Part shown: positions 50,186-58,101 of the stretch, in pieces | Position numbering within the stretch: the stretch's first letter is position 1 | How the letters are laid out: each line of letters begins with the position of its first letter | Source of the DNA: Myxococcales bacterium | Lineage (GTDB): Bacteria; Myxococcota_A; Polyangia; Palsa-1104; JAEUJZ01 | Assembly (NCBI GenBank): GCA_016794465.1 | Contig: JAEUKA010000102.1 | Span: 33,773 to 97,772, forward strand | Direction of reading: 5' to 3' | DNA: 64,000 bases | Position numbers and translations under genes: made by a program | Notes under the pieces: model-generated | What the model saw: only the letters and a program-made list of their open reading frames with translations | Database searches by the model: none | Told to the model about the DNA's origin: nothing

Positions 50186-50479
50186 ACGAGCGGTGCGCAT
50201 GGCATGACGAGCCGCTGTCATGGCATGACGAGCCGCTGTCATGGCATGACGAGCGGTTTGCATGGCATGACGAGCCGCTGTCATGGCATGACGAGCCGCT
50301 GTCATGGCATGACGAGCCGCTGTCATGACATGACGAGCGGTTTGCATGGCATGACGAGCGGTTTGCATGGCATGACGAGCGGTTTGCATGACATGACGAG
50401 CGGTTTGCATGGCATGACGAGCGGTGCGCATGGCATGACGAGCGGTTTGCATGGCATGACGAGCGGTTTGCATGGCATG
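50186..50479. repeat. 21-bp minisatellite, 14 units
   Basis: Fourteen contiguous 21-bp units of the form ACGAGC-N6-CATGGCATG, with three variant centres (GGTTTG, CGCTGT after C, and GGTGCG) and CATGACATG in two copies. A fifteenth, diverged unit starts at 50480. Each unit has the near-palindrome CATGGCATG. Because the unit is divisible by three, both strands stay open and encode repeats such as HGMTSGL, but no start signal, codon pattern or family supports a protein. There are no unique spacers, so it is not a CRISPR array. Confidence 0.9.
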
Positions 50480-50559
50480 ACGAGCGGTCTGGATGGGCGG
50501 GCGGGCTTGACGGGTTGGGGGGCGGGCGTGTACGCCGAGTGGATAGAGAGGACCTACCC

Positions 50560-51069
50560 ATGACCACAGCTCGAACGCTTTTGACAGGGGACGCTGCGCC
50601 GGACTTTTCGCTTGCCGGGGATGATGGCAAGACCTACCGCCTTGCTGACCTGCGCGGTCGCCGCGTCGTCTTGTACTTCTATCCCAGGGACAGCACGCCC
50701 GGCTGCACCCAAGAGGCCTGTGACTTCCGCGACCAGCTTGACCGGTTTGGCAGCACGGTGGTGTTTGGGGTCAGCCCCGACTCGATCGCCTCGCACCAGC
50801 GGTTCCGTGCCAAGTACGACCTGCCGTTCGTGCTGTTGTCCGACCCCGGCGCCGAAGTCGCCCAGCGCTACGGGGCCTACGGCGAGAAGGTCCTGTACGG
50901 CAAGAAGTCGCTCGGCATCATTCGATCGACCTTCGTCATTGACGAGTCGGGCCGGCTCGCGGCGGTCTACGGCAAAGTCTCGGTCAAGGGCCATGTCGAG
51001 CGAGTGCTCACGGACCTGGGCGCTGGGACCGCTGGAGTCAGGTCTGGGATAGGATCGGCGCATGTCTAG
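50560..51069 (+). CDS. bcp: Thiol peroxidase Bcp / peroxiredoxin Q
   Basis: A 169-aa AhpC/TSA-fold peroxidase. The peroxidatic Cys49 and resolving Cys54 lie in STPGCTQEACDFRD, the Bcp/PrxQ arrangement. Other family motifs are GDAAPDFSLAGDDGKTYRLA, VVLYFYPRD and SLGIIRSTFVIDESGRL. It reduces hydrogen peroxide and organic peroxides in the cytoplasm. The ATG at 50560 has GAGAGG eight bases upstream. The last 8 bases overlap the next gene. Confidence 0.93.
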   Translation: MTTARTLLTGDAAPDFSLAGDDGKTYRLADLRGRRVVLYFYPRDSTPGCTQEACDFRDQLDRFGSTVVFGVSPDSIASHQRFRAKYDLPFVLLSDPGAEVAQRYGAYGEKVLYGKKSLGIIRSTFVIDESGRLAAVYGKVSVKGHVERVLTDLGAGTAGVRSGIGSAHV

Positions 51070-52309
51070 TGCGCAGTCCTCGCGAGAGGGTCGTCCGTAT
51101 GCAGTGGTGCTGTTTGGGGCTTCGGGCTTCACCGGCAAGCTGGTCGCCGAGTATCTGGCTGGGCTCAAGCGGGCCGACCTGCGCTGGGCGCTAGCCGGTC
51201 GCAGTCAGAGCAAGCTAGAGGAGGTGCGCCGCCACCTCACCAGCATCGACCCGGCGTGTGCGGAGCTGCCGATCTTGACCGCCGACAGCCAGGACGAAGC
51301 CGGCCTGCGGGCGATTGCTCGCCAAGCCCGGGTCATCTGCACCACCGTGGGTCCGTATGCCCGCTATGGCTTGCCGCTGGTGCGCGTCTGTGCCGAGGAA
51401 GGGACCGACTACTGCGATCTGACCGGCGAGGTTCACTTCGTCCGCCGCTCGATCGACAGCGCCCACGCCATCGCCGAGGCGACCGGGGCACGCATCGTCC
51501 ACTCGTGCGGCTTCGACTCGCTGCCGTCGGACCTGGGCGTTCACTTGCTGGCCGAGCACTTTGCGCACAAAGGCCAGCGCCTCCACCGCGCCAAGCTGTA
51601 CGTCCTGGCGATGCGCGGCGGGGCGAGCGGCGGCACGATTGCCTCGGGCCTGGACATGATCACCGAGGCCAGCCAAGACCGCGAGCTGCGGCGACTGCTC
51701 GGCGACCCCTACGCGCTATACCCCGACCGCAGCCAGGATCGCGGACCCGACCGCTCGGACCAAAAGGGCGTGGAGCTGGACGCCGAGGCCGGCTACTACA
51801 CCGCGCCGTTTGTGATGGCCGCCATCAACACCCGCATCGTCCGACGCAGCAACGCGCTTTTGAACTTCGCCTACGGTCGGGACTTTCGCTACGCCGAGGT
51901 GGTTGCGAACCCGAAGACTGCGGCGGGCTTGGTGCGGTCAGCGGCAACGGCGGCGTTCACAGCGGGCATGGTGCTTGTCGGCAGCAGCGGCACCTTGCGT
52001 GACTTGGCGCGCAAGCGCTTGCCGACCCCGGGCGAAGGTCCGTCGCGGGCGGCGCGCGAGCGGGGCTTCTTCGTGATTCGCGTCCTGGGCCACAGTGACC
52101 GTGGTGACCGCGCCGAGTGCCACATCAAAGGCAACCACGATCCCGGCTACGGCGAGACTTCACGGATGCTGTCCGAGGCGGCACTGTGCCTGGCGGAAGA
52201 CGCACTGCCGGCGCGCGGCGGAGTCCTGACTCCGGCGGTGGTGATGGGCAGCGCGCTCGTCCCCCGCCTGCGCAGAGCCGGCATGACCTGGGAAGTTCGC
52301 GACTTGTAG
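51062..52309 (+). CDS. Saccharopine-dehydrogenase-like / trans-acting enoyl reductase family protein
   Basis: A 415-aa oxidoreductase with an N-terminal Rossmann motif (YAVVLFGASGFTGKLVAEYL), TVGPYARYGLPLVRVCAEEG, TDYCDLTGEVHF and VHSCGFDSLPSDLG, which identify the SCCPDH/trans-acting enoyl reductase family. The C-terminal part contains GYYTAPFVMAAINTRIVRRS and a GGVLTPAVVMG ending. Mycobacterial members reduce polyketide-derived lipids; eukaryotic ones are on lipid droplets. The substrate here is unknown. It overlaps bcp by 8 bases. Confidence 0.87.
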   Translation: MSSAQSSREGRPYAVVLFGASGFTGKLVAEYLAGLKRADLRWALAGRSQSKLEEVRRHLTSIDPACAELPILTADSQDEAGLRAIARQARVICTTVGPYARYGLPLVRVCAEEGTDYCDLTGEVHFVRRSIDSAHAIAEATGARIVHSCGFDSLPSDLGVHLLAEHFAHKGQRLHRAKLYVLAMRGGASGGTIASGLDMITEASQDRELRRLLGDPYALYPDRSQDRGPDRSDQKGVELDAEAGYYTAPFVMAAINTRIVRRSNALLNFAYGRDFRYAEVVANPKTAAGLVRSAATAAFTAGMVLVGSSGTLRDLARKRLPTPGEGPSRAARERGFFVIRVLGHSDRGDRAECHIKGNHDPGYGETSRMLSEAALCLAEDALPARGGVLTPAVVMGSALVPRLRRAGMTWEVRDL

Positions 52310-52372
52310 CTGCGGTCCACAGACGGATTGGGGACGAAAAAAGCGGTTGTCGGCGGGGTGGCCTTCTGTGGC

Positions 52373-53608
52373 ATGCTCTTCTGCGGTGCGATGATCGGGA
52401 AATCCGCGCAGGCGCTCAGGTCTTGGTTCCGCTGCAAGGGAGGGGATCGGCTCGCGCTGCTCATCGGTCTGTCCGTCGGAGTCGCTGGGCTTTGGGGCTG
52501 TAACAAGCCGCTGCCGCCGCCGCCGAAGCCGCTGCCCTTACCGACCGGGCAGACGCTGCGGGTGGCTTCGTTTGCGGACTACTTTGGGATGCGGACGCTG
52601 CCGTCGTTTGAGACGAAGACTGGCAACCACGTCGATCTAGAGGTCTTCCAGTCCAACGAGTCGCTGCTGGCCCACATCGACAGCCGCCGCTTCGACGTGG
52701 TGTTCTTGTCGGGCTACGCGGTCGAGGGAATGATTGGTCGCGGTCGCTTGGCGAGCATGCCGCGCGAGCGAGTGCCGAACCTGGCGCAGGTGCCGATTGA
52801 CTTCCGCAATCCGCCCTACGACCCGAGCCTGTCGCACTGTGCGCCGTACATCTGGTGGGTGATTGGCTTTGCGTACCTGCCGCCCAAGACCGGGCACAGC
52901 ACCGAGCCGAGCAGTCTCGATCTGCTGTTTGCCAAAGACGGTCCGCAGGTGGCGTGGCTGGATGACATGCGGGCGGTGCTGGGGATGGCGCTGCGCAAGC
53001 TGGGGCGGTCGCCGAACACGCGCGAGGCGGCGGATCTTGTGGCGGCGCGGGACCTGCTTTTGGCGGCGCTGCCTCGGGTGGTGGACATTGTCGATGATCC
53101 GGCGGAGCTGCTGCAGAGCGGGCGGATCTCGGTGAGCATGGGCTGGTCGAACGATGTGTTCTCGCTGGCGCGCAAAGACCCTCGGGTGCGGTTTCTGTTG
53201 CCGAAGGACGGGACGCTGCTGTACGTCGACTTTGTCTGTGTGCTGGCGACGGCGCAGCAGCCCGAGGTGGGCTTTGCGTTCATCGATCACCTGCTGGAGC
53301 CGACGATCTCGGCGGAGATTGCCAACACGCGGATGATTCCGACGGTCAGTGAGGGTGGGCGGCAGATGCTCGATGCGGAGGCGCGCTGGATGTGGGGGAC
53401 GCTGGAGTCACTGCGCAGCCACCGCAGCAGCTACGAGCCGTTGCGGGATGTCGGGGATGCGACGCCGCTGTATGAGAATGCCTGGCAAGAGGTGAAGTCG
53501 GTGTTTGCGCGTGAAAAAGCGCGTCGAGCAGCGCAGCCGCAAGCGCCAGCTCCGAAAAAGCCGGCGCAGGCTCCGATTCGGGGCAAGAAGTGGTCGCCGC
53601 TAGGGTGA
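52373..53608 (+). CDS. PotD-like periplasmic substrate-binding lipoprotein
   Basis: A protein of about 411 aa with a hydrophobic segment and lipobox (LSVGVAGLWGC), then a Pro-rich linker (KPLPPPPKPLPLP) and a type 2 substrate-binding fold: LRVASFADYFGMRTLPSFET, FDVVFLSGYAVEGMI, WWVIGFAYLPPKTG and GRISVSMGWSNDVFSLARKD. The last resembles polyamine-binding PotD. The start is uncertain: TTG 52328, ATG 52373 and ATG 52391 are all possible and none has a strong ribosome-binding site. The tail is Lys/Ala/Pro-rich. No transporter permease genes adjoin. It converges on the Nudix gene with a 9-base overlap. Confidence 0.75.
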   Translation: MLFCGAMIGKSAQALRSWFRCKGGDRLALLIGLSVGVAGLWGCNKPLPPPPKPLPLPTGQTLRVASFADYFGMRTLPSFETKTGNHVDLEVFQSNESLLAHIDSRRFDVVFLSGYAVEGMIGRGRLASMPRERVPNLAQVPIDFRNPPYDPSLSHCAPYIWWVIGFAYLPPKTGHSTEPSSLDLLFAKDGPQVAWLDDMRAVLGMALRKLGRSPNTREAADLVAARDLLLAALPRVVDIVDDPAELLQSGRISVSMGWSNDVFSLARKDPRVRFLLPKDGTLLYVDFVCVLATAQQPEVGFAFIDHLLEPTISAEIANTRMIPTVSEGGRQMLDAEARWMWGTLESLRSHRSSYEPLRDVGDATPLYENAWQEVKSVFAREKARRAAQPQAPAPKKPAQAPIRGKKWSPLG

Positions 53609-54163
53609 TGCGGTGTCGCGACGCTTACACCACAGGTCGTAGTGCAGGTAAGCGGCCCAGACCAGCGCGTGGCTGATGCGGCCCGACTGGAGGAGCGAGG
53701 GCAGCTCGGCGACGGGCTGGAGGCGAATCGCAATGTCCTCTTTTTCGTCGAGAGACTGACCGGCGATGGGGCGACAGCCGAGGGCAAGGGCGGTGTAGCA
53801 GCGGTTGTTGAGGATGGCGGGATTGGGCTCGACGAAGCCGAGGATGGACAGGGAGTCGGCGTGGTAGCCGGTTTCTTCGTGGAGCTCGCGGGCAGCGGCT
53901 TGCAGGGGGGACTCGCCGGGATCGATGATTCCGCCGGGCATCTCGAGGGTGATCTGGCCGGAGCCGAAGCGGTACTGCTCGATAAGTACGATCTGCTCGT
54001 CGGGGGTGAGGGCGACGACGTTGACCCACGAGTCGGCTTCGAGGACGTAGAAGTCATGCTCGCCCTGGGTGCGCGGCGAGCGGCAGCGATCTTTGCGCAG
54101 CCGAAAGATTCGATAGTCGGCGAGTAGTTCCTGCGACAGCGTCGTAAATGGCTTCGGCGTCAT
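53600..54163 (-). CDS. Nudix hydrolase, ADP-ribose pyrophosphatase-like
   Basis: A 187-aa enzyme with a complete Nudix box (GGIIDPGESPLQAAARELHE followed by ETGY), preceded by VVALTPDEQIVLIEQYRFGS and EMPGG, typical of ADP-ribose or nucleoside-diphosphate-sugar pyrophosphatases. The ATG at 54163 follows GAGGAG at six bases; a longer frame overlaps the surE end and lacks such a site. It lies 25 bases downstream of surE on the same strand. Confidence 0.9.
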   Translation of the reverse strand: MTPKPFTTLSQELLADYRIFRLRKDRCRSPRTQGEHDFYVLEADSWVNVVALTPDEQIVLIEQYRFGSGQITLEMPGGIIDPGESPLQAAARELHEETGYHADSLSILGFVEPNPAILNNRCYTALALGCRPIAGQSLDEKEDIAIRLQPVAELPSLLQSGRISHALVWAAYLHYDLWCKRRDTASP

Positions 54164-54188
54164 GGGCGGCTCCTCGGGCAACAGCGTA

Positions 54189-54965
54189 TCACTCGCTGGC
54201 GCTGGGGATGAGGCTGAAGCCGGGAACGTCCCACGAGGGCAGGGTGCCAAGCAGCTCGCGGTGGGTGAGATCGAGTCCGAGCGGCGTCACCGCGATGAGT
54301 CCTTGGTGAACAGCGTGTACGTCGGTGCCGGGCGGCTCGCTGGCGGTGGCGAGGGGTCCGCCGATCCAGTAATAGGTGTTGCCGCGTGGGTCGGTGCGGC
54401 TGTCGACGTGGTCACGGTACATGCGCTCGCCGAGGCGGGTGATCTGGTAGGCGGGCTGGTCGCTTGGCGGGGGCGGCTCTTTGGGGCCGGGGACGTTGAC
54501 GCTGAGCAGGGTGCGAGGCGGCAGTGGTCGCCAGCCTGTGACGAGCGAGCGGCAGAAGCGGGCGGCGCGGTGGAAGTCAGCGCCACGACCGACGCCCATC
54601 GACATGGCTATGGCCGGGACACCGCGTACGGCGGCTTCGACGGCGGCAGCAACAGTGCCCGAGTAAAAGATGTCGCCGCCCAGGTTGTAGCCGTGGTTGA
54701 TGCCGGAGATGACGAGGTCGGCGCCTTTGCAAAACTCAAGCAGGCCAAGGTAGGCGCAGTCGGCGGGAGTGCCACTGACCGACCAGACACGGGTGCCGAC
54801 TTTCTCGACGCGCAGTGGGTCAAACAGGGTGAACGAGTGAGAGGTTGCGCTGCGCTCGCGATCGGGTGCGACGACGTAGACCTCGGCTATCTCGGAGAGC
54901 GTGCTGGCGAGGATCGAGAGTCCGTCGGCACGCACCCCATCATCGTTGGTGAGTAGGAGCTTCAC
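54189..54965 (-). CDS. surE: 5'/3'-nucleotidase SurE
   Basis: A 258-aa nucleotidase of the expected length. Metal ligands are in LLLTNDDGVRADG, with RERSATSHSFTL, VSGTPADCAYLG, LVISGINHGYNLG and YSGTVAAAVEAAVRGVPAIA. SurE removes phosphate from 5' and 3' nucleotides and is linked to stationary-phase survival. Its ATG overlaps the stop of the adenylate cyclase gene by four bases. Confidence 0.95.
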   Translation of the reverse strand: MKLLLTNDDGVRADGLSILASTLSEIAEVYVVAPDRERSATSHSFTLFDPLRVEKVGTRVWSVSGTPADCAYLGLLEFCKGADLVISGINHGYNLGGDIFYSGTVAAAVEAAVRGVPAIAMSMGVGRGADFHRAARFCRSLVTGWRPLPPRTLLSVNVPGPKEPPPPSDQPAYQITRLGERMYRDHVDSRTDPRGNTYYWIGGPLATASEPPGTDVHAVHQGLIAVTPLGLDLTHRELLGTLPSWDVPGFSLIPSASE

Positions 54966-56872
54966 GGCCGCGCAAGATACACAAAATCAGCCGGCTTCGC
55001 GCTGTCCTTGCGGCGCAGCAAAAAGTACGTCCGCAGAAGACCCTTGCCGCGCACCGTCAGCTCGCCGCGCTCCTCGAAGTGAAACTGCGCCTTGAGCTTC
55101 TCGTAAACGGCGGCGCTGCACTGGATCTTGCCGGGCTCGCCATGCGACTCCATGCGGCTGGCGGTGTTGACGGTGTCGCCCCAGATGTCGTAGGCCGGCT
55201 TGTGGGTGCCGATGACCCCCGCGACGACCGATCCACAGTGAATGCCAATCCGCATCTGCACCGCTGGCAGGTCGTGGGAATCGGAGCGCTCGGGCAGCCG
55301 CTCCAGCACGTCAAGCAGCACCAGCGCCAGATCCGCCACTGCCTCGGCATGATCGGCACGCGGCGAGGGCAGACCGCCCACCACCATATAACAGTCGCCA
55401 ATGGTCTTGATCTTCTCTAGTTGATATGCAGCAGTCAGCATATCAAACTGGGAAAAGAGTCGATTGAGCGTTCGCACCACTTGTTCAGGAGAGAGCTGGG
55501 TCGATAACGGAGTAAAACCGGCGATGTCAGCAAACATCACGGTGACATCGGTAAAGTGATCTGCAATTGGATTCTCTCCCGCTTTCAGACGCTTGGCGAT
55601 TGGCGCCGGCAGCATGGCGTGAAGGAGTCGATCGGATTTCTCGCGCTCCGACTTTTCTTTGCGAATCATGCGCAGACGATCGGCCAGTCCCAGCGATAAC
55701 AGCGTTACTTGGGCAATCACTCCCGCCTGCAGGCCGTGACGGGTAAAGAGACTCAGGGTGAGCAGCTGCGACATCAGCAATAGCTGCGCAATCACACCAA
55801 TGATCAGCAGCGACATGGCCAGCAACAGGATGATGGCATCGCGCTGTCGGCGGCGCGCTTTGTCGATGATCGCAACGAGCACGGTCAGGCTGAGGACACA
55901 GATCGCCAGGTTGTAAAAAGCGAAGCTGGGAGTGCGCCAATGCCAGGTCACCAGGATGCGCACAGCCTCGATGCCGATGGCGATCGACGCCCAGTTGACG
56001 ATCCAGCGGTAGAGCGACCGCTGCTGGGTGAGGTGGAGGTAGTTGAGCACAAACTGCCCAGACGCGACCGCCGTGAGCGCACCACCAAGCGGACTGACAA
56101 AGTGACTGTACAAGATGAGCGGGCGCTCTGGCCAAAAGACCTCGTAGCCGACGCCGGTAATGGACAAAAAGTAGAGTGTATATCCAATCAGTGAACCGAC
56201 AAACCAGATATAACTTCGCTCGAATACTGATAAGAAGAGGATCAAATTATAGATTGACATGATGGCGAGGACGCCGAAGAATATGCCATTTAAAATCCAG
56301 TTGGCGGTCTTTTCTCGATAAAAATGATCAACCGTCATGATACGCATTGCATCGACTGGATGAATCGATGTTGGCATATGTAATGTCATTTGCAAATAGA
56401 GTACAGTCGGCTGATTGTGATGTAGTGAAATTGGAAATAGTGCTGATGAGTCTGGATATGGGCGCTCAGACATTGGGGTGTTATGATTAATTGTGTGCGC
56501 GATCCACTGCTGATTATTCTGAGAAAACACGGTGACTTGATTGGCGTATAGTAGAAAGCGATCGATCTCTAACAGCCAGTGGACCTCGGACGGTGCGTGT
56601 GGCTCGATGCGGAGACGGAGCCAGTAGCTGCTGACGTTGCGTGGCGGCAGCAGGGCGGCGGCGGGTGCAAAGCGAGACTGGTAGGCGGGGCTATGGACCT
56701 GCTCGATGGTCAGTCCCGGGGGGGCCTGCGGAAACACCTCCACAAAGGGATGCAGCTTCGCCCAGGCGGTCTGCGGCGGATGGAGATCGAGCGCGGCAAC
56801 CTGCGCCTGCACCGAGCCGGGCAGGGAAAACCACGCGAACAGCAGCAGCCAGCCTGTCAAAAACCTGAGCAT
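54962..56872 (-). CDS. 7TMR-DISM receptor fused to class III adenylate/guanylate cyclase
   Basis: A 636-aa membrane receptor. A signal peptide is followed by an extracytoplasmic DISM-like beta domain (SSYWLRLRIEPHAPSEVHWL, LLEIDRFLLYANQVTVFSQN), then seven membrane helices (about 190-385), a short charged coiled coil and a class III cyclase domain. Cyclase motifs are VTVMFADIAGFTPLS (metal Asp), EKIKTIGDCYMVVGG (Lys of substrate recognition) and YDIWGDTVNTASRMES (Asp/Asn/Arg). It is likely an active cyclic-nucleotide synthase. The transcript continues into surE. Confidence 0.92.
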   Translation of the reverse strand: MLRFLTGWLLLFAWFSLPGSVQAQVAALDLHPPQTAWAKLHPFVEVFPQAPPGLTIEQVHSPAYQSRFAPAAALLPPRNVSSYWLRLRIEPHAPSEVHWLLEIDRFLLYANQVTVFSQNNQQWIAHTINHNTPMSERPYPDSSALFPISLHHNQPTVLYLQMTLHMPTSIHPVDAMRIMTVDHFYREKTANWILNGIFFGVLAIMSIYNLILFLSVFERSYIWFVGSLIGYTLYFLSITGVGYEVFWPERPLILYSHFVSPLGGALTAVASGQFVLNYLHLTQQRSLYRWIVNWASIAIGIEAVRILVTWHWRTPSFAFYNLAICVLSLTVLVAIIDKARRRQRDAIILLLAMSLLIIGVIAQLLLMSQLLTLSLFTRHGLQAGVIAQVTLLSLGLADRLRMIRKEKSEREKSDRLLHAMLPAPIAKRLKAGENPIADHFTDVTVMFADIAGFTPLSTQLSPEQVVRTLNRLFSQFDMLTAAYQLEKIKTIGDCYMVVGGLPSPRADHAEAVADLALVLLDVLERLPERSDSHDLPAVQMRIGIHCGSVVAGVIGTHKPAYDIWGDTVNTASRMESHGEPGKIQCSAAVYEKLKAQFHFEERGELTVRGKGLLRTYFLLRRKDSAKPADFVYLARP

Positions 56873-56942
56873 GTGCCGGGGCGGTTCCTGAGAAGACTAC
56901 TTTCACACGGACGAAGGTCTGACGGCTAGTGTCCGGCATCAC

Positions 56943-57725
56943 TCAGAAGGTTCCGGATAGGGCGAGGCCGTAGTCGGTCGATGTACGCAGCGGCGTCAGC
57001 ACCAAGGGCAGCGCGGGGGAGGGCGGCTGCGGATGAAGGTCGCCGGCTCGGTAGCTTGCGAAGCTGCGCTCGGCCTGGGTGGGACGGGTCACAATCATCA
57101 ACTCGCCGAGTGCGATTCCGACGGTGGTGTTGATGGCGGCCCCGTTCGGTCGGCGCAGTCCATACGCCAGCACGAGCCCCAGACCGACGTTGACCGCGAA
57201 GTTGCCAAGATGTGCCCGCGCGCTGTGGGCCCCGGCCTGGTTCTTGGCTGCGTCGGCAAAGATGCGCTCGGCAGCTGACAGCGTGGCGCAGGGATCTTCG
57301 TTAGGCTGGGTGCGAGCGAGCAGCTTTTCGAGTCGCTGCTGCTGCCGGATGACACCGACCGGTCCAATCAGCGAAGTCAGGGCCGCCAGCGCCGAGGTTC
57401 CCGAGTTCCACGCCGTCTCGAGGCGCTGACCCGGATCGCTCGGGTCCTTGGAAAATGGCAGCACCGCCCACGCGCCCACCGACAGGCCGACATAAGAGAG
57501 GCTCCAGCCGAGTGCAAAGCGGCGCTCTGTGCGGGCGGTATCGGCCAGGGTCTGGCGGATGAACGCCAGTCGCGCCGCCGCGTCTTGTCCGGCCAAACTG
57601 GGTGCAGCACCGATGGGGGATGGACACTCTAGCGCGTGTCCCAGAGCCGTTCCCGATCCAACGGTCAGGACTGTGACTAGCACTGCAGTCCGTCGCAAAG
57701 AGCCGTCGCTTCGTCGTGACCTCAT
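56943..57725 (-). CDS. Hypothetical exported membrane protein
   Basis: A 260-aa protein with an N-terminal hydrophobic signal (RRTAVLVTVLTVGSGTALGH), several moderately hydrophobic helices (ALGWSLSYVGLSVGAWAVLP, HLGNFAVNVGLGLVLAYGLR) and a Pro-rich C-terminal part. It ends in phenylalanine. The first Met is used; no close family is recognised. It is upstream of the cyclase gene, 70 bases apart, on the same strand. Confidence 0.62.
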   Translation of the reverse strand: MRSRRSDGSLRRTAVLVTVLTVGSGTALGHALECPSPIGAAPSLAGQDAAARLAFIRQTLADTARTERRFALGWSLSYVGLSVGAWAVLPFSKDPSDPGQRLETAWNSGTSALAALTSLIGPVGVIRQQQRLEKLLARTQPNEDPCATLSAAERIFADAAKNQAGAHSARAHLGNFAVNVGLGLVLAYGLRRPNGAAINTTVGIALGELMIVTRPTQAERSFASYRAGDLHPQPPSPALPLVLTPLRTSTDYGLALSGTF

Positions 57726-57808
57726 GTAGGTGCGCCGGACTATAGCGAGGAATCAGCGCAGCCTGCGGACGAACCGCGCACAACGACCGGGAAGGAGGGA
57801 TGTCGGGA

Positions 57809-58081
57809 CTACGGTTTGACGTAGCGGAAGATCTCTGCGCCCGTACCGACCATCCAGACATCGCTGGAGATGCTGTTGCCGGCGACGCCCCGCAGGTTGG
57901 CGCGGCTCTGGCCGGGGAGGGAGAGCGAGCGCCACGAGACGCCATCAAAGCGAAGCACCGTGCCGCCATCCCCAACCGCCCACGTATCACTGACAGAGCG
58001 ACACCACACCCCATACAAGTCCGCAGAAACCCCCCCAAAAGAAGCAGCCCAGGCACTTCCGTTCCACTTGAGGATCCTCAA
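57809..58081 (-). pseudogene. 3' remnant of a Trp/Gly-repeat beta-propeller protein, cut at 5' end
   Basis: The visible part encodes propeller-like repeats with the pattern WNGSAWAASFGGVSADLYGV, CRSVSDTWAVGDGGTVLRFD and SDVWMVGTGAEIFRYV, each about 40 residues, as in large multi-blade secreted propeller proteins. A full protein would be several hundred residues longer. The homologous-looking sequence stops near 58080, and the codons beyond it (to 58129) look unrelated and lie against the recombinase gene. I infer that insertion of a mobile element removed the 5' part. Confidence 0.6.
58068..58081. other. Perfect 14-bp palindrome at the recombinase/truncated-gene junction
   Basis: TTGAGGATCCTCAA lies where the propeller gene breaks off and 21 bases before the recombinase start codon. 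Large serine recombinases insert at short imperfect palindromes, so this is a candidate attachment-site half. A second copy was not found in the window. Confidence 0.35.
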
Positions 58082-58101
58082 ATCTCGATATTCAGCGCGA
58101 C

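Noticed and set aside
50186..50500. CRISPR array
   Set aside because: The 21-bp units are contiguous, with no unique spacers; the small differences between units are repeat variants, and no cas gene is nearby.
49997..50630. Repeat-protein genes on either strand through the minisatellite
   Set aside because: Both strands are open only because the 21-bp unit is divisible by three and lacks stops. There is no start signal and no family match, and the plus-strand frame runs into the start of bcp.
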